DNA from: Collimonas sp. OK242
Lineage (GTDB): Bacteria > Pseudomonadota > Gammaproteobacteria > Burkholderiales > Burkholderiaceae_D
NCBI RefSeq assembly: GCF_900107095.1
Contig: NZ_FNOR01000003.1
Location: forward strand, 248,001-312,000
Reading direction: 5' to 3'
DNA: 64,000 nt
The position numbers were made by a program, and so were the translations under genes. The notes under the pieces are model-generated. The model had not been told where the DNA came from. It was given only the letters and a program-made list of their open reading frames with translations, and made no database searches. Below are positions 54,372 through 63,468 of this stretch, piece after piece. Position 1 is the stretch's first letter, and every line of letters starts with the position of its first letter.

Positions 54372-54458
54372 GTACACACTCCGGCAATTGAATGCATCAA
54401 TACGTGGGATTGATGACATCTACCGGCTGCAGCATATCTTGCGCAGATGGCAATCGCC

Positions 54459-54472
54459 TTGACATAGATCAA
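54459..54472. promoter_or_regulatory. FNR/Anr box (hemN)
   Basis: TTGACATAGATCAA, one mismatch, centred about 95 bp before the hemN ATG. It touches the A/U tract of the gntP terminator. Confidence 0.75.
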
Positions 54473-54505
54473 AAAAAACGGCCACGGACTAATCCGGGGC
54501 CGTTT
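54471..54505 (-). terminator. Intrinsic terminator of the gntP gene
   Basis: Stem ACGGCC / GGCCGT, extended by CGGA / TCCG, with a CTAA loop. Read on the minus strand it is followed by eight T (54471-54478). It lies 79 bp after the gntP stop. Confidence 0.85.
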
Positions 54506-54583
54506 GGTTTCTACTATTTTCTTTCAAGGCTCCGAGAGCCCGGCGCTTGCCTGCCAGCGCAATTTAGCCTGCCCGCTGGCAAC

Positions 54584-55936
54584 TTAAATGACTGTTGCCA
54601 AACCCAAGGTCAGCAACAACGCCACCACCGAAATGATGGTTTCAGCGACAGTCCAGGTCTTGAAAGTCTCGGTCACTGTCATGTTGAAGTACTCCTTGAC
54701 CAGCCAGAAGCCGCCGTCATTGACGTGCGACAGGATCAGCGAACCGGCGCCGGTTGCCAGCACCATCAGTTCCGGCCGGACAGTTACGCCGGCAGCGGTG
54801 ACGATCGGCGCGACGATACCGCAGGCAGTGGTCATTGCGACCGTCGCCGAACCGGTGGCAACCCGAATCAGCGCGGCCACAAACCAGCCCAGCAGCAAAG
54901 GCGACAAATGGGCGTTGTTGGCCAGTTCGACAATTGCCTTGGAAACGCCGCCGTCGATCAGGATCCGGCCGAAACCGGCGCCGGCGCCAACGATCAGCGT
55001 GATGCCGGCGATAGGCGCCAGACATTCCGTAGTGAATTTGAGAATGGCTTCACGATTAAAACCGCGTGCCTTGCCGAAAGTATAAAAACTTACCAATGTC
55101 GCAATCAACAATGCGATGACGGAATTACCCATCAGGCGCAGGAAATCGTTGGCGAAGGTCTTTGGCGTGAAGAACAGGTCGGCCCAGCTGCCGATCAGCA
55201 TCAGCGCTACCGGCAACAAGATGGTGCAAATGGTGATGCCGAAACCAGGCAAATCACGGCCTTTGTCTTCTTCGACAAATTGCGCGATCAAGGGATTGTC
55301 AGGATTAGGCACGACGAAGCGGCTGATCAGCTTGGCAAACAGCGGACCGGCAATAATCGCAGTAGGAATACCGACGATCAGCGCGTACATGATGGTGCGG
55401 CCGATATCTGCGTTGTAGGCCGTCACGGCGAACAGCGCTGCCGGATGCGGCGGAATCAAACCATGCACGACCGACAGGCCGGCAACCATCGGGATCCCGA
55501 CCATGATCATCGAAGTCCCGGTACGCTTGGCGACGTTGAATGCAATCGGAATCAACAGCACGAAACCGACTTCAAAGAACACCGGCAAGCCGACAATCAG
55601 GGCCACCACCATCATCGCCCAGTGCACGCGCTTGGGGCCGAACACACCGATGAGCGTGTTGGCAACGCGTTCTGCGCCGCCGGATTCGGCCATCATCTTG
55701 CCGAACATGGTACCCAGCCCGACCACCAGCGCGATATGTCCCAAAGCGCCGCCGACCCCAGTCTCATAAGATTTGACAATGGCTCCCATCGGCATGCCGA
55801 CCACCAAACCCAGGATCACCGATACCACGATCAGCACGATGAACGGATTCATCTTGAACTTGGCGATCAGCACTATCAGTGCGAGCACTGCAATCACCGC
55901 ATAGAGCAGCAACATATTTCCTTGAACCATCTCCAT
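54584..55936 (-). CDS. GntP-family permease (gluconate or D-serine type)
   Basis: 450 residues from the ATG at 55936, with GGAGGA five bases upstream. About 12-14 membrane helices; GLGTMFGKMMAESGGAERVA, GLPVFFEVGFVLLIPIAF, HGLIPPHPAALFAV and SHVNDGGFWLVKEYF are the GntP signature stretches. Members import gluconate and related acids with H+, while DsdX of the same family imports D-serine. With a D-aminoacylase and D-amino-acid enzyme next door, a D-amino-acid or N-acyl substrate is plausible here; the sequence does not decide this. Confidence 0.9.
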   Translation of the reverse strand: MEMVQGNMLLLYAVIAVLALIVLIAKFKMNPFIVLIVVSVILGLVVGMPMGAIVKSYETGVGGALGHIALVVGLGTMFGKMMAESGGAERVANTLIGVFGPKRVHWAMMVVALIVGLPVFFEVGFVLLIPIAFNVAKRTGTSMIMVGIPMVAGLSVVHGLIPPHPAALFAVTAYNADIGRTIMYALIVGIPTAIIAGPLFAKLISRFVVPNPDNPLIAQFVEEDKGRDLPGFGITICTILLPVALMLIGSWADLFFTPKTFANDFLRLMGNSVIALLIATLVSFYTFGKARGFNREAILKFTTECLAPIAGITLIVGAGAGFGRILIDGGVSKAIVELANNAHLSPLLLGWFVAALIRVATGSATVAMTTACGIVAPIVTAAGVTVRPELMVLATGAGSLILSHVNDGGFWLVKEYFNMTVTETFKTWTVAETIISVVALLLTLGLATVI

Positions 55937-56069
55937 CAAATCCTCCTAAAGTCCGATTTATTTTTTGACACCGCCAGATACCCACTGCCTAAGCGCACGA
56001 ACCCATAACGGCGCCATTTTGCAACTATTAGCTACTAGTTGTCAGTAAACTCCGCCAAGCTGCAGCGGA

Positions 56070-56453
56070 TTATTTTTTATATGCGATGCAATCCACTTCC
56101 ACCTTGCAATCGACTACCATGCTCGATTGCACGCAAGCGCGGGCAGGCGGATTGGCGCCGAAATACTCTTTGAAAACCCGGTTGAACGATTGAAAATCGC
56201 GGGTATCATCAAGCCAGACACCGCAACGTACCACGTGTTCCGGACCGTAGCCGGCTTCTTTCAGGATCGCCAGTACGTTCTGGATGGTCTTGTGCGATTG
56301 TGCGACGATGCCGCCATCGATCACTTCGCCGTCCACCATCGCCACCTGGCCGGAAACGTACAGCCAGCCGTCGGCTTCGACCGCACGCGCGAATGGCAAA
56401 TGCTGGCCGCCGGTTCCGGAACCGCCTTCAACACCATATCGTTTGATAGTCAT
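56070..56453 (-). CDS. RidA/YjgF-family enamine/imine deaminase
   Basis: 127 residues, standard family length. LPFARAVEADGWLYVSGQVA, VWLDDTRDFQSFNRVFKEYF and NPPARACVQSSMV carry the conserved arginine (in ARACV) that binds the carboxylate of the imine. RidA hydrolyses reactive enamines and imines released by PLP enzymes, giving ammonia and ketoacid. It is placed between the permease and D-aminoacylase genes and would protect from products of the D-amino-acid deaminase. Confidence 0.92.
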   Translation of the reverse strand: MTIKRYGVEGGSGTGGQHLPFARAVEADGWLYVSGQVAMVDGEVIDGGIVAQSHKTIQNVLAILKEAGYGPEHVVRCGVWLDDTRDFQSFNRVFKEYFGANPPARACVQSSMVVDCKVEVDCIAYKK

Positions 56454-56511
56454 CGCTACTCCTCAATAAAAAATAAAACTCAACAAAAATTCAACTTGCG
56501 AGGTACCACGC

Positions 56512-58029
56512 TCATCCCGCTTGCCGCGCCAGGAAACGTCCTGCCCGCGACTCGGTCGGGGCTTTTTGCGCGCCGCCCAGGTAAGACAAGACACCATTCA
56601 CCCATACCGCATCGATTCCTTCGGCCGGCTGCATCGGATCAGAGAATGTTGCAGCATCGCGTACGGTTTCCGGGTCGAACAACACCAGGTCGGCCCAATA
56701 ACCTTCGCGCACCAGGCCGCGTTCAGCCAGGCCGAAGCGTTCGGCCGACAAACCTGTCATCTTGCGGATCGCCACGCTCAGCGGAAACAACTTTTGTTCG
56801 CGGCTGTAGTAACCCAGCACCCGCGGAAACGCTCCCCAAAGACGCGGATGCGGCAACGGATCGTTAGGCAAGCCATCCGAGCCGACCACACTGGCCGGGT
56901 GGCTCAGGATGCGGTTGACATCGTCGTCCTGCATGCAGTGATAGACCGCGCCGGCCGGCTGCAAACGATGCGCCGCCGCCATCAGGTCGACCCGCCATTC
57001 GGCGGCGATCTCTGCCAGCAGCTTGCCGCCCATGGCCGGCTCCGGTTCCGACCAGGTCACCATGATGTCGATGGTGTCGGTCACCTGTTTCAAATCCAGG
57101 GTGGATGAGCTGGCGGTGTAGGGATAACAGTCGCAGCCGACCGGTTGGTAACGCTGCGCCTGCTCCAGCGCTTCCAGCACTTCGCCGCTGCGGCCCCAGT
57201 TTTCAACGCCGGCGCATTTAAGATGCGAAATCACCACCGGCACCCGGGCATGTTTGCCGATACGGAAAGCTTCATCCATGGCTTCCAGGATGTCGGCGAA
57301 CTCGCTGCGCAAATGGGTGGCGTAGATGGCGCCGGCCTCGGCCAGCGGTTCTGCCAATGCCAGCACCTCGGCGGTCGGCGCATTGATCGCGTTGCCGTAA
57401 GCCAGGCCGGTGCTGAGTCCGAGTGCGCCGTGCGCCAGTGCTTCGCGCAACTGCACGCACATGGCGGCGATTTCAGTTTCGGTGGCGGCGCGATCGAGCC
57501 GGTCCATCTGGTTGCTGCGCAAGGCTGTATGACCGATCAGCGCCGCCACGTTGATGGACGGTTGAGCCTGGGTCACCGCATCGACATAGGAAGCAAACGT
57601 CGGATAGCTGAAGGCGCTCGCCTCGCCCAGCAGATTCATCGGATCCGGCGGCTCCGCCTTGAGGCTGACCGGCGCCGCGCTGATGCCGCAATTGCCGACA
57701 ATCACAGTGGTGACGCCCTGCGACAGCTTGGGCAACATGTTCGGCGTGCGGATCACGTTGGTGTCGTCGTGCGTATGGACATCGATGAAACCGGGGCTCA
57801 GGACCTTGCCGCTGCCGTCGATCACCTGCGTCGCCTGCCAGCCCGAGGACTTGCCGGGATTGGCGCCATTGCGCGGCTCGATATGGAGGATACGGCCGCC
57901 GGCCAAGGCGACGTCGGCCACGAACGCAGGCTCGCCGCTGCCGTCGATCACCGATACGTTACGAATCAGCGTATCGCAACTTGGCGCGGCCGCTGCATTT
58001 GACAATGGCGTATTTGATCCGGTGCTCAT
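56512..58029 (-). CDS. N-acyl-D-amino-acid deacylase (D-aminoacylase)
   Basis: 505 residues, amidohydrolase fold. The metal site begins with GFIDVHTHDDTNV; the metal-bridging cysteine region VGNCGISAAPV, ATHLRSEF, VISHLKCAG and the catalytic Asp in VVGSDGLPND are in order and intact. It cleaves N-acyl-D-amino acids to free D-amino acids and carboxylate. The rpiR gene ends 2 bp beyond its start on the same strand, so the two are co-transcribed, and the free D-amino acid could go to the PLP enzyme at 59092. Confidence 0.92.
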   Translation of the reverse strand: MSTGSNTPLSNAAAAPSCDTLIRNVSVIDGSGEPAFVADVALAGGRILHIEPRNGANPGKSSGWQATQVIDGSGKVLSPGFIDVHTHDDTNVIRTPNMLPKLSQGVTTVIVGNCGISAAPVSLKAEPPDPMNLLGEASAFSYPTFASYVDAVTQAQPSINVAALIGHTALRSNQMDRLDRAATETEIAAMCVQLREALAHGALGLSTGLAYGNAINAPTAEVLALAEPLAEAGAIYATHLRSEFADILEAMDEAFRIGKHARVPVVISHLKCAGVENWGRSGEVLEALEQAQRYQPVGCDCYPYTASSSTLDLKQVTDTIDIMVTWSEPEPAMGGKLLAEIAAEWRVDLMAAAHRLQPAGAVYHCMQDDDVNRILSHPASVVGSDGLPNDPLPHPRLWGAFPRVLGYYSREQKLFPLSVAIRKMTGLSAERFGLAERGLVREGYWADLVLFDPETVRDAATFSDPMQPAEGIDAVWVNGVLSYLGGAQKAPTESRAGRFLARQAG

Positions 58030-58030
58030 C

Positions 58031-58912
58031 TCAATCTCCCAACGGCTCGCGATTGCCGCCGCCGCGATGTGTATCCAGTGTGAATTTCAGGCGTCGCAGC
58101 AACTCCTGGCTACGATCTTTTTGCAGCAATGCCAACTCGGTCATCAGCACGTCCAGCGCCATCATCATGGCGTAGCGCGACGACGACGGCTTGAAAATAA
58201 AATCGGTTTCCAGCGACTTCAGCGGCAACAGCACGTCGGCCATCGCGGCCAACGGCGAACCCAGGGCGGTGATCGCCACCAGCCGCACGCCGTATTCCTT
58301 GGCGATGGCGCAACTGGCGTTGAGTTCAGGCACATTGCCGGTGGTTGACAGGGCCAGCACGACGTCGTCCTTGTCGAGCGTTGCGGCTACCATTTTTTGC
58401 AGCATGGCGTCGTGATAGGTGGCTACCGGGCGCCCCAGGCGCACCAAGCGATAGCGCGCCTCATCGGATAGCATAGTCGAGCCGCCCCCCATGCCAAAGG
58501 CATAGATCATGCGTGCCTGCAGCAGCGCCCGCGCCGCTTGCAGCAAGGTATCCTGGTTCAGCAGGCTGCGATTGACCTCCAGCGCTTTGTGGATATCGGC
58601 ATACACGATGTCGACGATTTGCGGGAGCTGATTTTCAACAACAGAGCTCTCGACCCGCAAAAACCGCTGTCCGATGGCGGCCGCCTGGGCCAGACGCATC
58701 TTCAATTCGCGCACATCGCGGCAACCGATGGCTTTGGCAAAACGGGTGACGCTGGCTTCGCTGACGCTGGCTTGTTTCGCCAGGGTCTGGATGCTGGCGC
58801 TGGCGGCAAACGGCAAATCGCCCAGGATCGCCTGGGCTACCTTCTGCTCCGCCAGGCGCAACTGAGCGCTACGTTCGGCGATGCGCGACACAATATCGAA
58901 TGGGTGAGGCAT
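58031..58912 (-). CDS. MurR/RpiR family transcriptional regulator
   Basis: 293 residues. N-terminal HTH_6 domain (1-80, LAKQASVSEASVTRFAKAIG as recognition helix) and C-terminal SIS sugar-phosphate-type domain (about 125-265, YAFGMGGGSTMLSDEARYRL, LALSTTGNVPELNASCAIAK). It probably controls its own operon and the divergent PLP-enzyme gene through the palindrome at 59012. The ligand is unknown; SIS domains usually bind phosphosugars, which may fit the sugar kinase in the divergent operon. Confidence 0.9.
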   Translation of the reverse strand: MPHPFDIVSRIAERSAQLRLAEQKVAQAILGDLPFAASASIQTLAKQASVSEASVTRFAKAIGCRDVRELKMRLAQAAAIGQRFLRVESSVVENQLPQIVDIVYADIHKALEVNRSLLNQDTLLQAARALLQARMIYAFGMGGGSTMLSDEARYRLVRLGRPVATYHDAMLQKMVAATLDKDDVVLALSTTGNVPELNASCAIAKEYGVRLVAITALGSPLAAMADVLLPLKSLETDFIFKPSSSRYAMMMALDVLMTELALLQKDRSQELLRRLKFTLDTHRGGGNREPLGD

Positions 58913-59011
58913 GTGTTGTCAGATGCGTCGTAAATTAAGCAGCAAAACGGAATCTAGGACAGGCAGAGCGCCGCAACGGACTCTGCCGCAGGCGCAGCAG
59001 GACAAAATTTC

Positions 59012-59028
59012 ATGTTACTTTGTAACAT
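59012..59028. promoter_or_regulatory. 17-bp perfect palindrome, probable RpiR operator
   Basis: ATGTTAC-TTT-GTAACAT lies between the diverging rpiR and PLP-enzyme genes, next to an AT-rich promoter stretch (TAATATAGTAAAT). Confidence 0.65.
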
Positions 59029-59091
59029 ACTTTTAATATAGTAAATTCAAGGATATGATTACGTCAAATGAATTCTGAAGGAGGAGACCCG

Positions 59092-60402
59092 ATGAGCAAT
59101 GTTATTAACTATCACAGCAATTACGAGAACCCGACTATCGACCCTTTGAACAAGGGTTTAGGGGCATTTCAACAAGCATTGCCTGCTGCCGAGGTCAAGG
59201 CGCGCAACTGGAATCTGCTGCGGGAAGACCTGAGCCTGCCTAGCGCCGTGCTTTCCGAAGAGCGCATGACGCATAATTTGCAATGGATGCAGCAATTCGT
59301 CAGCGAATACGGCGTCAAACTGGCTCCGCATGGTAAAACCACGATGGCGCCGAAGCTGTTTGCGCGCCAGCTGGCCGGCGGCGCATGGGGCATCACCCTG
59401 GCTACCGCACACCAGACCCGGGTCGCCTATCAGCACGGCGTGCGACGTGTGATCATGGCGAATCAGCTGGTCGGCAAGCAGAACATGGCGATCATTTCCG
59501 ATTTGCTGGCCGACCCCTCCTTTGAATTCTGCTGCCTGGTCGATTCGGCCGATGGCGTCGATCAGCTAGGCGCGTTCTTCCAGGCCCGCAAACAAAAGCT
59601 GCATGTATTGCTGGAACTGGGCGCCGACGGCGGCCGCACCGGCATCCGCAATGCGCAGCAGCAAGCCGCCGTGCTGGATGCGATTGCGCGCTGGCCGGAG
59701 CATATCGTGCTGGCCGGAGTTGAAGTCTATGAAGGCGTATTGAAAGAAGAAGCCGATATCCGCAGCTTTTTGCAGCACGCGGTAGCCTGCACCAGGCAGC
59801 TGGCCAGGGATGGCCGCTTTGCGGCATGTACCGAAGGCAGCGCAGCGCGGCCGGTGATACTGACCGGCGCCGGTTCGGCATGGTATGACGTGGTCGCCGA
59901 AGAATTCGCCAAGACCAAGATCGGCCTGCCCTTGGATATAGTGCTACGCCCCGGTTGCTATCTGACGCACGATGTCGGCATCTATCGCGCGGCGCAGGCG
60001 CAGATCCAGACGCGCAATCCTATCGCCCGCAAAATGCGCACCGAGTTGCTGCCGGCCCTTCAGTTGTGGGCTTACGTGCAATCGATCCCGGAAACCGGCA
60101 AAGCCATCGTGGCGCTCGGCAAGCGCGACGCGGCGTTCGACGCCGGCCTGCCTACGCCAGCACTGCACTATCGCCCCGGTACCGGCGCCACCACGCCAAA
60201 AGCCACGCCCGCCCACTGGCAGGTAACCGGCATGATGGACCAGCATGCGTATCTGCAAATCACCGAGGGCGACGACATCAAGGTCGGCGACATGATTGGC
60301 TTCGACATCTCGCATCCCTGCCTGACTTTCGATAAATGGCGTCAGATTGCGGTCGTCGATGCGCAACATCAAGTGGTGGACGTGATCCAGACCTTCTTTT
60401 AA
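59092..60402 (+). CDS. D-amino-acid deaminase / D-threonine aldolase-like PLP enzyme
   Basis: 436 residues from the ATG at 59092, with GGAGGAG upstream. Fold-type III (alanine-racemase-like) PLP enzyme: the PLP lysine is K82 in KLAPHGKTTMAPKLF, and a zinc pair is likely at H408 and C410 (DISHPCLTFDKW), as in D-serine dehydratase DSD1 and D-threonine aldolase. It would convert free D-amino acids to ketoacids plus ammonia or cleave beta-hydroxy-D-amino acids. It is divergent from the deacylase-rpiR operon and followed 20 bp later by a sugar kinase gene. Confidence 0.85.
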   Translation: MSNVINYHSNYENPTIDPLNKGLGAFQQALPAAEVKARNWNLLREDLSLPSAVLSEERMTHNLQWMQQFVSEYGVKLAPHGKTTMAPKLFARQLAGGAWGITLATAHQTRVAYQHGVRRVIMANQLVGKQNMAIISDLLADPSFEFCCLVDSADGVDQLGAFFQARKQKLHVLLELGADGGRTGIRNAQQQAAVLDAIARWPEHIVLAGVEVYEGVLKEEADIRSFLQHAVACTRQLARDGRFAACTEGSAARPVILTGAGSAWYDVVAEEFAKTKIGLPLDIVLRPGCYLTHDVGIYRAAQAQIQTRNPIARKMRTELLPALQLWAYVQSIPETGKAIVALGKRDAAFDAGLPTPALHYRPGTGATTPKATPAHWQVTGMMDQHAYLQITEGDDIKVGDMIGFDISHPCLTFDKWRQIAVVDAQHQVVDVIQTFF

Positions 60403-60422
60403 TTTTTATCTCGGCACAAGCG

Positions 60423-61343
60423 ATGACTATAGATATCCTGGCTTATGGCGAAGCAATGGTGGAGTTCAACCAGCGGCTCCATGATGCACGCATGTATCTG
60501 CAAGGCTTTGGCGGTGACACCTCGAATTTCTGTATCGCCGCAGCCCGCCAGGGTGCGCGTAGCGGTTATGTCAGCGCCCTCGGCAACGACCATTTCGGCC
60601 AGAAGCTGCGTGATCTGTGGCTGGCGGAACAGGTCGATGCGAGCCATGTGGCGAGCGATCCGCAAGCAGCTACCGGCGTGTATTTTGTTTCGCATGACCG
60701 GGACGGCCATCATTTTGACTATCTGCGCGCCGGCTCTGCCGCCAGCCGCTACACCAGCGCGCAGCTGCCGCTGGCAGCGATCGCCGGCGCCAAGATGCTG
60801 CATCTGTCAGGCATCAGCCTGGCGATCAGCGCATCCGCCTGCGATGCCGGCCTGGCAGCGATGGCGCATGCACGCAAGCATGGCGTGCGTACCTCGCTCG
60901 ATACCAACCTGCGGCTGAAACTGTGGCCCTTGGAACGCGCTCGCGAAAAAATGCGTGCGGCGTTTGCGCTGTGCGACATCTGCCTGCCCAGCTGGGACGA
61001 TGTCAGCGCCCTCACCGGCCTCGACGACCGCGACGCGATTGTCGATACGCTGCTGTCCTACGGTATCGGCCTGATCGCCTTCAAGCTTGGCGCCGAAGGC
61101 TGTTATGTCGCCACCGCCAGCGAACGCCGCCTGGTGCCGGCTTACGGCGTCGAAGCGGTCGACGCCACCGGCGCCGGCGATTGCTTTGGCGGCGCCTTCA
61201 TTGCCCGCCTGGTAGCCGGTGACGATCCATTCCGCGCCGCCCGCTACGCCAATGTCTGCGCCGCTTTGTCGACCACCGGCTACGGCGCGGTGGCGCCGAT
61301 TCCGCGCGCGGCGCAAGTGGAAGAGATATTGAGCTCAAGGTAA
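60423..61343 (+). CDS. PfkB-family sugar kinase (KdgK-like)
   Basis: 306 residues from the ATG at 60423. PfkB signatures: GGDTSNFCIAAARQGARSGY near the N-terminus and DATGAGDCFGGAFIARL with the catalytic Asp near the C-terminus. ILAYGEAMVEFNQ resembles 2-dehydro-3-deoxygluconate kinase. It probably phosphorylates a deoxy-keto sugar acid; with the GntP-type permease this suggests gluconate/ketodeoxygluconate use in addition to D-amino acids. Its end overlaps the end of the convergent MocR gene by nine bases. Confidence 0.85.
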   Translation: MTIDILAYGEAMVEFNQRLHDARMYLQGFGGDTSNFCIAAARQGARSGYVSALGNDHFGQKLRDLWLAEQVDASHVASDPQAATGVYFVSHDRDGHHFDYLRAGSAASRYTSAQLPLAAIAGAKMLHLSGISLAISASACDAGLAAMAHARKHGVRTSLDTNLRLKLWPLERAREKMRAAFALCDICLPSWDDVSALTGLDDRDAIVDTLLSYGIGLIAFKLGAEGCYVATASERRLVPAYGVEAVDATGAGDCFGGAFIARLVAGDDPFRAARYANVCAALSTTGYGAVAPIPRAAQVEEILSSR

Positions 61344-62882
61344 TTTTCTCTGCTGCGTTTTGGACTGTGGTTTGGGCTGTGATTCTGGCAGCAACTCTGC
61401 GACGATTTCCCCCAGCCGTTTTATGCCCTGCTCGATCTGCGGCGAAAACGGCTGGCCGCAGCACAGCCGCAGAAAATGATCGAAGCGCCTGGAATTGGAA
61501 AATATCAACCCGGGAGCAAGCCGGATACCTTCCCGTAGCGCCGCCTCGAACACTTTTCTGGATGAGAGTTGCTGCGGCAGTTCCACCCACAGCAAGGCGC
61601 CGCCGTCCGGAAGGTTGAGGCGGGTACCGGCTGGAAAATGCATGGCGATCGCATCGGCGCTGCGCGCGCGCTGTATCCGCAGCGCTTCACGCAAACGCCG
61701 TAAATGGCGATCATAAGCCGTCGAGGCCATAAAATCCGCCGCCGTAATCTGCGCCCATTCTTCATTCGCACGGGTATGGGCAAACTTGAGCATTTCAATC
61801 CTGGCCTGCCAGCGGCCGCCAACCATCCAGCCCAGGCGCATGCCTGGCGCCAGCACTTTGTTGAGCGAGGCGCAGTAAATCACGTTGCCGCTGCGATCCC
61901 AGGCTTTTAATGCGGTCGACGAGGTCCCTTCCGGCACCAGGTCGCCATACGAATCGTCCTCGATCAAGGCCATGCCATGCTGCTCGCATAGCGCCACTAG
62001 CCGCACCTTGTGCGCATCCGGCATGATGCTGCCCAAGGGATTCTGCAGGTTCGGCACCGCCACTACTGCCTTGATATTGTCGTAGGTCTGCAGCGCCAGC
62101 TCCAACGCCTCAAGCGAGATGCCGGTGCGCTGGCTGGTCGGGATTTCGAGCGCGCGCATGCCCAGGCTTTCCAGCACCTGCAGCAAGCCGTAATAAGTCG
62201 GCGACTCGACCGCGATGGTGTCGCCTGCCTGCGCAACGGCGCGCAGAGCCAGGTTGATCGCCTCGATACAGCCATGGGTGACGATCACCTGCTCCGGTGC
62301 GATCTTGATGCCGATCGCGAGACTGCGCTTGGCCAACACCTGTCGAAACGCCGGATTGCCGCTATGCGACATCATGCCGGTCAACACCTCAGGCCGCTGG
62401 CGCAGGGTCCGGATGGCAGCATTCTTCAACGCTTCCACTGCATACAGTTGCGGCGCGCAGCTGGCGCTGCTGAGGTCGAGCGTGACCTTATTGCTGCGTC
62501 CCTGCGCGATGATTTCCGAGACCCGTTCGTGGATCCCGGCGTACTGCGCCGACATCAGGGCCGGCGCGCTCGACAGATTAAGCTCTTCCGGCTGCGCCAG
62601 CCGCCGCGCCTGCCGCACGAAATAGCCCGAACGCGGACGCGCTTCCAGCCAGCCCTCCTGCTCCAGGTGACGCAGTGTTTGCAATGCCGTCGACAGGCTG
62701 ACCTGATGCTGCCGCATCAGATCGCGTACCGATGGCATGCGATCGCCTGGCCGCAAGGTAAGCGCCTGGATGGCGTCCAGATAGTGTTCAGCCAGGCGCC
62801 GGTACAGCAACTGCTGTGTTGGCGGCTTCGGTTGGGATCGGGGCTGGGACAGTGACAAAAGAGGCTTGCTCATAACGGGCAT
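61335..62882 (-). CDS. MocR-type regulator (GntR HTH fused to aminotransferase)
   Basis: 515 residues. A GntR winged helix at about 25-95 (GDRMPSVRDLMRQHQVSLST) is joined to a fold-type I aminotransferase domain (about 130-495) with the PLP lysine in CASLNKVLAPGMRLGWM and VAVPNLQNPLGSIM. Such proteins use PLP or an amino-acid adduct as ligand to control nearby metabolic genes. The start could also be the ATG at 62873. The divergent neighbour is the DUF2917-like gene, but the proper target is not evident. Confidence 0.9.
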   Translation of the reverse strand: MPVMSKPLLSLSQPRSQPKPPTQQLLYRRLAEHYLDAIQALTLRPGDRMPSVRDLMRQHQVSLSTALQTLRHLEQEGWLEARPRSGYFVRQARRLAQPEELNLSSAPALMSAQYAGIHERVSEIIAQGRSNKVTLDLSSASCAPQLYAVEALKNAAIRTLRQRPEVLTGMMSHSGNPAFRQVLAKRSLAIGIKIAPEQVIVTHGCIEAINLALRAVAQAGDTIAVESPTYYGLLQVLESLGMRALEIPTSQRTGISLEALELALQTYDNIKAVVAVPNLQNPLGSIMPDAHKVRLVALCEQHGMALIEDDSYGDLVPEGTSSTALKAWDRSGNVIYCASLNKVLAPGMRLGWMVGGRWQARIEMLKFAHTRANEEWAQITAADFMASTAYDRHLRRLREALRIQRARSADAIAMHFPAGTRLNLPDGGALLWVELPQQLSSRKVFEAALREGIRLAPGLIFSNSRRFDHFLRLCCGQPFSPQIEQGIKRLGEIVAELLPESQPKPQSKTQQRKLP

Positions 62883-63061
62883 TGGATGATCGAAGTGTGC
62901 CGCATTTCAGTGCAACGTAACAGATACAGAGTCGCGGATACAGGACGATAACAGATAAGGCAAACCCCGGCTGTTACGCTACAGATGGGCAACAGCTGTG
63001 CCTGTTTCGGCAAGCGGCGGGCGCTTAGGCTAGAGCCCTCTCTCTCATCACGGAAACCGCC

Positions 63062-63376
63062 ATGCAACTCATTCATGAAAGCACCTCACGGATCCGGCTA
63101 GGCCGTGCTCAAACCAGCATGTTTTATGCGGCACGCGGCACGACTATCTTAGCGCTGCAAGGCCGCCTTCTTGTCTGCGAAGGCGGCGCGCTTGCCGACA
63201 CGCGTTTTGTGATCGGCGACGGCGAGTGCCATGTGGTGCAGCGCAGTGGCTGGGTTCGACTGGAGGCAAGCGCCACCGGCCCCGGCACGGCAGTCGTCAG
63301 CAGCGGCATACCGGCGACTCCTTTATGGCGGCGCTGGTGGCAGCGGGCACATACTCTGGTTGCACTGAAAGAATGA
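63062..63376 (+). CDS. Small DUF2917-like protein
   Basis: 104 residues without signal peptide or membrane helix. MQLIHESTSRIRLGRAQTSM, LQGRLLVCEGGALADTRFVI and ECHVVQRSGWVRLEA suggest a small all-beta (cupin-like) fold, as in DUF2917 proteins often encoded beside MocR-type regulators in Burkholderiales. The assignment is from memory of the pattern. It is divergent from the MocR gene, 179 bp apart, so may be its target. The function is unknown. Confidence 0.65.
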   Translation: MQLIHESTSRIRLGRAQTSMFYAARGTTILALQGRLLVCEGGALADTRFVIGDGECHVVQRSGWVRLEASATGPGTAVVSSGIPATPLWRRWWQRAHTLVALKE

Positions 63377-63468
63377 TGCATTACATGCATTGCCGTTAAA
63401 CCACAGACCACACCTGCAGTTTGGCAAAGCACTTGTTAGCGGCCGCCGATCTGGCTTATTCTGTAGCC

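Noticed and set aside
54392-56008. 538-codon open frame opposite the GntP permease gene
   Set aside because: His/Gln/Asp/Arg-rich low-complexity translation typical of the antisense of a membrane protein gene; the permease is well supported.
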